In this document: positions 59,918-64,000 of the stretch, one piece after another
Numbering within the stretch: the stretch's first letter is position 1
How the letters are laid out: every line of letters begins with the position of its first letter
Assembly (NCBI RefSeq): GCF_003086295.3
Contig: NC_092038.1
Location: forward strand, 126,197,518-126,261,517
Reading direction: 5' to 3'
DNA length: 64,000 bases
DNA from: Arachis hypogaea
Lineage: Eukaryota; Streptophyta; Magnoliopsida; Fabales; Fabaceae
Notes under the pieces: model-generated
The model's input: only the letters and a program-made list of their open reading frames with translations
Told to the model about the DNA's origin: nothing
Databases searched by the model: none
Made by a program: the position numbers and the translations under genes

Positions 59918-62505
59918 CAATGTGATTTATAAATGCTTGACTAAGATACTGGTGAATAGAATAAAACCCTCCTTGCCAAATCGCATAGCTCCAAACCAGT
60001 CCAGCTTTATACACGGGCGTTCTATCCAGGACAATATTATTATTGCCAAGAAAATGGTGCACAATATGAAAAGAATGAAAGGGAGAAAGAAGTTTATGGC
60101 CATAAAAATCGATTTTGAGAAAGCTTACAATCACATTAGTTGGAAGTTCATAAACAAAGCTTTGAGCGAGTTTGGGTTGTCGCAGCATATGTTAGAAGTT
60201 ATTATGGCTTGTGTCACAACCACCTCCTATCAAATTTTGTGGAATTGGTACAAGGCGGAGGCTTTCCTCCCTACTCGTGGCATAAGGCAAGGAGACTCTA
60301 TATTCCCTTACCTTTTTGTCATAACTATGGACAAGCTGTCCCAATTTATTGAAAAAAAGGTTAATATGGAAGACTGAATACCTACGAAGGCAGGACGGCA
60401 GGGTCCTCATATCTCGCATCTCTTGTTTGCTGACGATCTACTTTTATTTATGGAAGCATCCCCAGAACAGATAAGAATTGCTATGGAGAGTTTGGAGGAA
60501 TTTAAAAAGGCTTCGGGCTTTAAGGTAAATCCAATGAAAACTTCAATTTATTTCTCTAAGAATGTTGATGTACGGACCAGACAAGAGATTGTTGGATTGA
60601 GTCGTTTTTCTGAAGTGGAAAGTCTAGGAAAATACTTGGGTGCCATATTTAATAATAAGAGAAAAGGGAAGGATAAATTTAAAAACATTATTGATAGGGT
60701 GGCGAAAAAGATGAAAGGGTGGAAAGCAAAATGTCTTTCATTGGGAGGGAGAATTACTTTAGTACAGTCTGCCATAAGTCCTTCAATCAACTTTGATATG
60801 ATGTACACCTCCATACCAAAGGGAGTTTGTTTGGAAATTGAAAAAATGCAGAGAAGATTTATATGGGGGACGAGACTAACAAGAGAAGAATACACAATGC
60901 TAACTGGGAGGTTCTATGCAAACCAAAAATAGTTGGAGGAATGGGGATCAAAAGGCTTGAGGTAATGAATGAAGCTTTTCTTGTTAAACTGCTGTGGCGT
61001 CTACTAAAGAATGAGAAGGCTTTGTGGTCGGAGGTCCTAAAAAGTAAGTACGGGAGAGGAAAAAATTTACTCCATGAACTTCAAATATGCTCAACAGATT
61101 CAACATTATGGAGAAGCTTGGCCAAAATTTGGAATTACTTGATCCAAAATACTTACATCTCTATTGGGGATGGAAGATCTACTAAGCTTTGGACTGATAA
61201 ATGGATAAAGGGAGGCCCCCTTTAATCTAATGCATCGCCGCGGGAGAGGAGGTGGATCTTAGTCTAACAGTGCATGATGCCATCACTGCAGCAGGGGAAT
61301 GGAATGTAACTTATTTGCAGAATTTTATGACTGAAGACATCTTAAGTACCATCAAAGCGATGCCGCCAGCGATGGACTCTATGGGACAGGACACGTTAAC
61401 TTGGGAGCTCACGAATGACGGAAAATTCTCAGTATCTAGCGCCTATAGCACACTAACTCAGCATGAGGAAGAGCAAGACCAAGTTTGGACCCTAATATGG
61501 AGGTGGAAAGGACCTCACAGAATAAAAGTTTTTCTTTGGATGGTGGTTCATAAGAAAATACTCACAGCAAAGAGAAGAGCAAGATTGTTCCAAATAAATC
61601 CTTCGTGCCATAAATGTGATAGTGTGGAAGAATCTGTGCTACATGTTCTCAGAGACTGTCCATGAGCATAAAGAGTTTGGACAAAGCTTATTCATCCCTC
61701 CCATATTTATCTCTTCTTTAGAGCTCCCTTCGATTCTTGAATTCGGTGGAATCTGACTGCAGATCTGGGAAAGACCAAAAGCAATTGGATGACGCAAGTT
61801 TTTGTAACTTGTTGGTGGTTATGGCAGTGGAGGAACAAAGAAATCTTCACGCCTCCTTTCTGCAGACCTCAAAATGCTGACCATCTTATCCAGAAATACG
61901 TCAAGAACATAGAAGAAGCCTTTGAGATGACCAAACTCTTGGAGAATCAGCAAACGCGGGAAGAGATATATATAGGCTGGTTGAAGCCACCAGAGGAATG
62001 GTCAAAGCTGAACTCAGACGGAGCTGTGAGCGGGAATCCAGGAAGGGCGGGATGTGGAGGCTTAATTAGAGATAAGGATGGAAGGTGGATCGTTGGGTAT
62101 ATGGTGAATATAGGAACATGTACCTCAATTCAAGCCAAGTTATGGGAAATATTCCATGGTGTTAGAATTGCATGGGAGTTGGGCTTAAGATTTTTAGTAG
62201 TGGAGTTAGACTCCAAGGTAGTAGTGGACATGATCAACAAGGCAAACGATTCAACACAACACCCGGTGCCTTTAACCAAAAGAATTGGTGATTATCTCAA
62301 AAGAAATTGGTGTATTCAAATCAAGCATATCTATCGAGAAGCAAACCAAGGAGCGGACTGACTTGCCAAGGAGAGTGTTAAAATTAATCCTGGCTTTCTT
62401 TTCATAGATCAACCCCCGACTAGATTAAGACCAATTCTTACTAATGATTGTAGAGGGATATCCTTTTCCCGAACTGTTACTGTAGTTGCTGCTTTGTAAT
62501 TTTTG
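59918..62505 (+). pseudogene. LINE ORF2 remnant: RT, zinc-finger-like domain, RNase H
   Basis: The protein would nick and reverse-transcribe at the target. RT: MAIKIDFEKAYNHISW (first Asp), RGIRQGDSIFPYLF, then after a TGA near 60375 LLFADDLLLFMEAS (the ADD site) to 60932. A frameshift near 60870 leads to 60863-61225 (GGMGIKRLEVMNEAFLVKLLW) and another stop near 61225. The zf-RVT domain is at 61252-61665 (RIKVFLWMVVHKKILT, CHKCDSVEESVLHVLRDC). RNase H is at 61789-62361 (LNSDGAVSGNPGRAGCGGLI, VELDSKVVVDMI, REANQGAD), then a TGA with homology running on to about 62500. The endonuclease and ORF1 are absent. At least four breaks; inactive. Confidence 0.9.
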
Positions 62506-62536
62506 GGCTTCGGCCCCGTCACAATACCAAAAAAAA
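59918..62536 (+). mobile_element. 5'-truncated L1-type LINE with 14-bp target duplication
   Basis: AATCTCTAAATTTG flanks the element at 59904-59917 and 62537-62550. Sequence begins abruptly inside the RT (NVIYKCLTKILVNRIKP) and ends with a short A-run at about 62529-62538. Just before the tail is GGGCTTCGGCCC (62505-62516), a stem with a TTCG loop. Truncation at the 5' end plus a long target duplication is the signature of target-primed reverse transcription. Confidence 0.92.
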
Positions 62537-62580
62537 AATCTCTAAATTTGGCTCAGGTTTATCATTTATCAATGAAATTA

Positions 62581-62899
62581 TGGTCTGTTTGGGAAGCTTT
62601 AAAAGCATTTTTTTGAGCTTTTGACTTATGAAAAATAGTAGTATTAATGTCTGGTGCAATTTTTAAAACCAAATTGCAACTTTCTAAGAAGCTATTTAGG
62701 AGCTTATAGAGAAGATAAAAAAATGACTTCTCTCATAATATTACTACTTTTTTTTAATCATATTTCTATAAAATAAGCACTTTTAAAGCTAAAAACCCAA
62801 ACACAAAATAACTTATTTATAAGCTACTTTTAATATAGTCATTTATTGTTTAAAATATTTTGTCAAAAGGAGCTTAATTAAGTTGTTTACCCAAATTGG
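62581..62899. mobile_element. Possible MITE with TTTGGG-type ends
   Basis: Starts TGGTCTGTTTGGGAAGCTTT; the end, reverse-complemented, reads CCAATTTGGGTAAACAACTT. The interior has AGCTTTTGACTTAT-like and AAGCACTTTTAAAGCT-like phrases that pair loosely. This GTCTGTTTGGGAAG layout is frequent in plant hAT/Harbinger MITEs. Target duplication not resolved. Confidence 0.5.
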
Positions 62900-62990
62900 A
62901 TCTATATCCAAATGGTTTGCTCAAACTATGCTTGGCCATCCAGTCGGCACAAGTGTTGCCTCTTCTGTGAATATGTAGATCCTATAAGAA
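62900..62990 (-). pseudogene. Small LINE RNase H fragment, minus strand
   Basis: On the minus strand the phrase RRGNTCADWMAKHSLSKPFG is read, which fits the GNxxADxLA end of LINE RNase H. It is in the opposite orientation to the LINE at 59918-62536, so it belongs to another insertion. Only about 30 codons are recognisable. Confidence 0.55.
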
Positions 62991-63142
62991 TCGGAAGGGA
63001 GATCCTCCTTCCCAAAAGTTTTATATAAGAGTATCTACGAGGGATGTTTAATTGTCTAAGCTGTTTTATTAATGGCAAAATTAAACATCCCATTCACCTT
63101 CTCTACTTTGATATCTGGCTTTTGCTGTTTATCAATTTTTTT

Positions 63143-63561
63143 TTAGTTTCTGAGTGCTTGTGATAGAGCGATTTCCATAACTTCATCCTCATCCTCCGAA
63201 TATTTCTCAAATTGTGAGAACTCATTATCTTCCATCTCTCCCACCGAGGTCTTTCCTCCTTTCACAGCCTCACTGAAAGTTTTGTGCCTAGTACCTACCC
63301 GTTCATGATCCTGCTCTGCTCCTATCATTCAATCTTCTTCTCTAGGTACCAGGCCAGTGTTACTTCTCCCGTGAAAACTCGATCCTCTCCTTCCTTGCGC
63401 ACATTGTTCATGAGTCGCTGCATTTGATCTTGCTCGGTTCGGTGCGGTTGTCTATGTACATGTGTCTGGGAATGTCCCCCACGGACAAATCCCCTCTCAT
63501 GACAATGGTGCAGAGCGAAAATGTAGGCGTGTGTATGCAGAGAAAAACTCTTTAGAAACAA
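63143..63561 (-). pseudogene. Possible LINE ORF1-like fragment, minus strand
   Basis: Two short frames end at 63325 and 63143. The second has KTFSEAVKGGKTSVGEMEDN followed by an acidic stretch, which loosely resembles the start of plant LINE ORF1 proteins (a SFxEAVxG-type phrase). With the RNase H fragment at 62900-62990 on the same strand it could be the two ends of one internally deleted LINE. Weak evidence; it could be random. Confidence 0.25.
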
Positions 63562-64000
63562 TATTTTTGAGTTAAATCTCGAAATGGTTCCTGAACTTGC
63601 AATCGAGCCTCATGGTCATCCCTAAACATATAATGACCTCAATATTGTCCCTGAATTTAACAAAGGTAACTCACGGTCGTTCCTGAAGCATTTTCTGGAG
63701 AATATTCCTTAACGGCGTGATGACGTGTATTGAGAGACGCCATGGTAAATAGGTGACGTGGCGTTATCGTTATTTGACTCAATTTAGTCCATAAAGTGGT
63801 TTATAACCCTAGTCCCCAATTTGAGTTCCATCTGTGTCCATCATTAGAAGTCACTCTCTTTCTTTTTCTCTGCTCTCCTTCTTCTTCTTCTTCTTCTCTG
63901 CCACATCTCCTTCAACCAGAGCAGCATAATCAAATAGGAAGAACCCAAATGACTGATGATTGGATTTTTGACGGTTTAGAATTTCTCAAATAAAATCTCG
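63562..64000. other. Non-coding repeat-like sequence at the window end
   Basis: Phrases AAATGGTTCCTGAACTTGCA, TGTCCCTGAATTTAAC and CGTTCCTGAAGCATT repeat a TCCTGAA theme that is widespread in plant repeats. A (TTC)n run is at 63879-63896. No gene is supported. Confidence 0.45.

Overview
The window is nuclear DNA of a flowering plant. The evidence is AT-rich intergenic sequence, plant-type LTR retrotransposons of four lineages, a plant S-domain receptor kinase with GT-AG introns, and SINEs, LINEs and MITEs. The repeat families look legume-like. In particular the long LTR beginning TGATGAGCGGATAA is one I associate with Arachis (peanut and relatives), so Arachis is my best guess. This is recognition, not a search result. 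All coordinates, motif counts and LTR comparisons were read by eye.

Layout. 1-4822 is the 3' part of a Tat-lineage Ty3/gypsy element (A, plus strand): integrase end, an intact antisense spliced extra ORF, and the 3' LTR. 4823-11580 is mostly non-coding, with microsatellites, a SINE, a deleted Ty1/copia element and a local tandem duplication. 11581-11754 plus 44786-44875 are the two halves of the 3' coding end of a phospholipase D gene. They were split by insertion of a Ty1/copia SIRE-like element (D, 11755-44780, target duplication ATGTG). D holds a solo LTR in gag (E, 13697-15175, CATCT) and a Tat-lineage element (B, 19780-41261, minus strand, GGCCT). B in turn holds an Athila-lineage element (C, 27872-39403, minus strand, CTCCC). 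Every level has a matching 5-bp target duplication. LTR divergence falls towards the centre (D about 7%, B about 6%, C about 2%), in the order the nesting requires.

44876-47562 carries a possible short exon, a Tat-type solo LTR (F) and a GC-rich patch. 47563-50787 is the one intact host gene: a seven-exon G-type lectin S-receptor-like kinase of 848 residues. 50788-59900 is non-coding, with a SINE, two MITE-like elements (one with a long internal hairpin) and a very AT-rich region built of duplicated blocks. 59918-62536 is a 5'-truncated LINE with a 14-bp target duplication. The rest is a MITE, LINE debris and non-coding sequence.

The most unusual signal is in element C. A 13-bp palindrome close to GGCGTTTAACGCC recurs at about 31-bp steps (three helical turns) in three unrelated places: both LTRs, a ten-copy array between the integrase and env-like ORFs, and inside the gag-pol reading frame, where it encodes a 21-residue repeat. 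A second notable system is the antisense ORF of the Tat elements, which has the same intron position in A and B and is intact in A.
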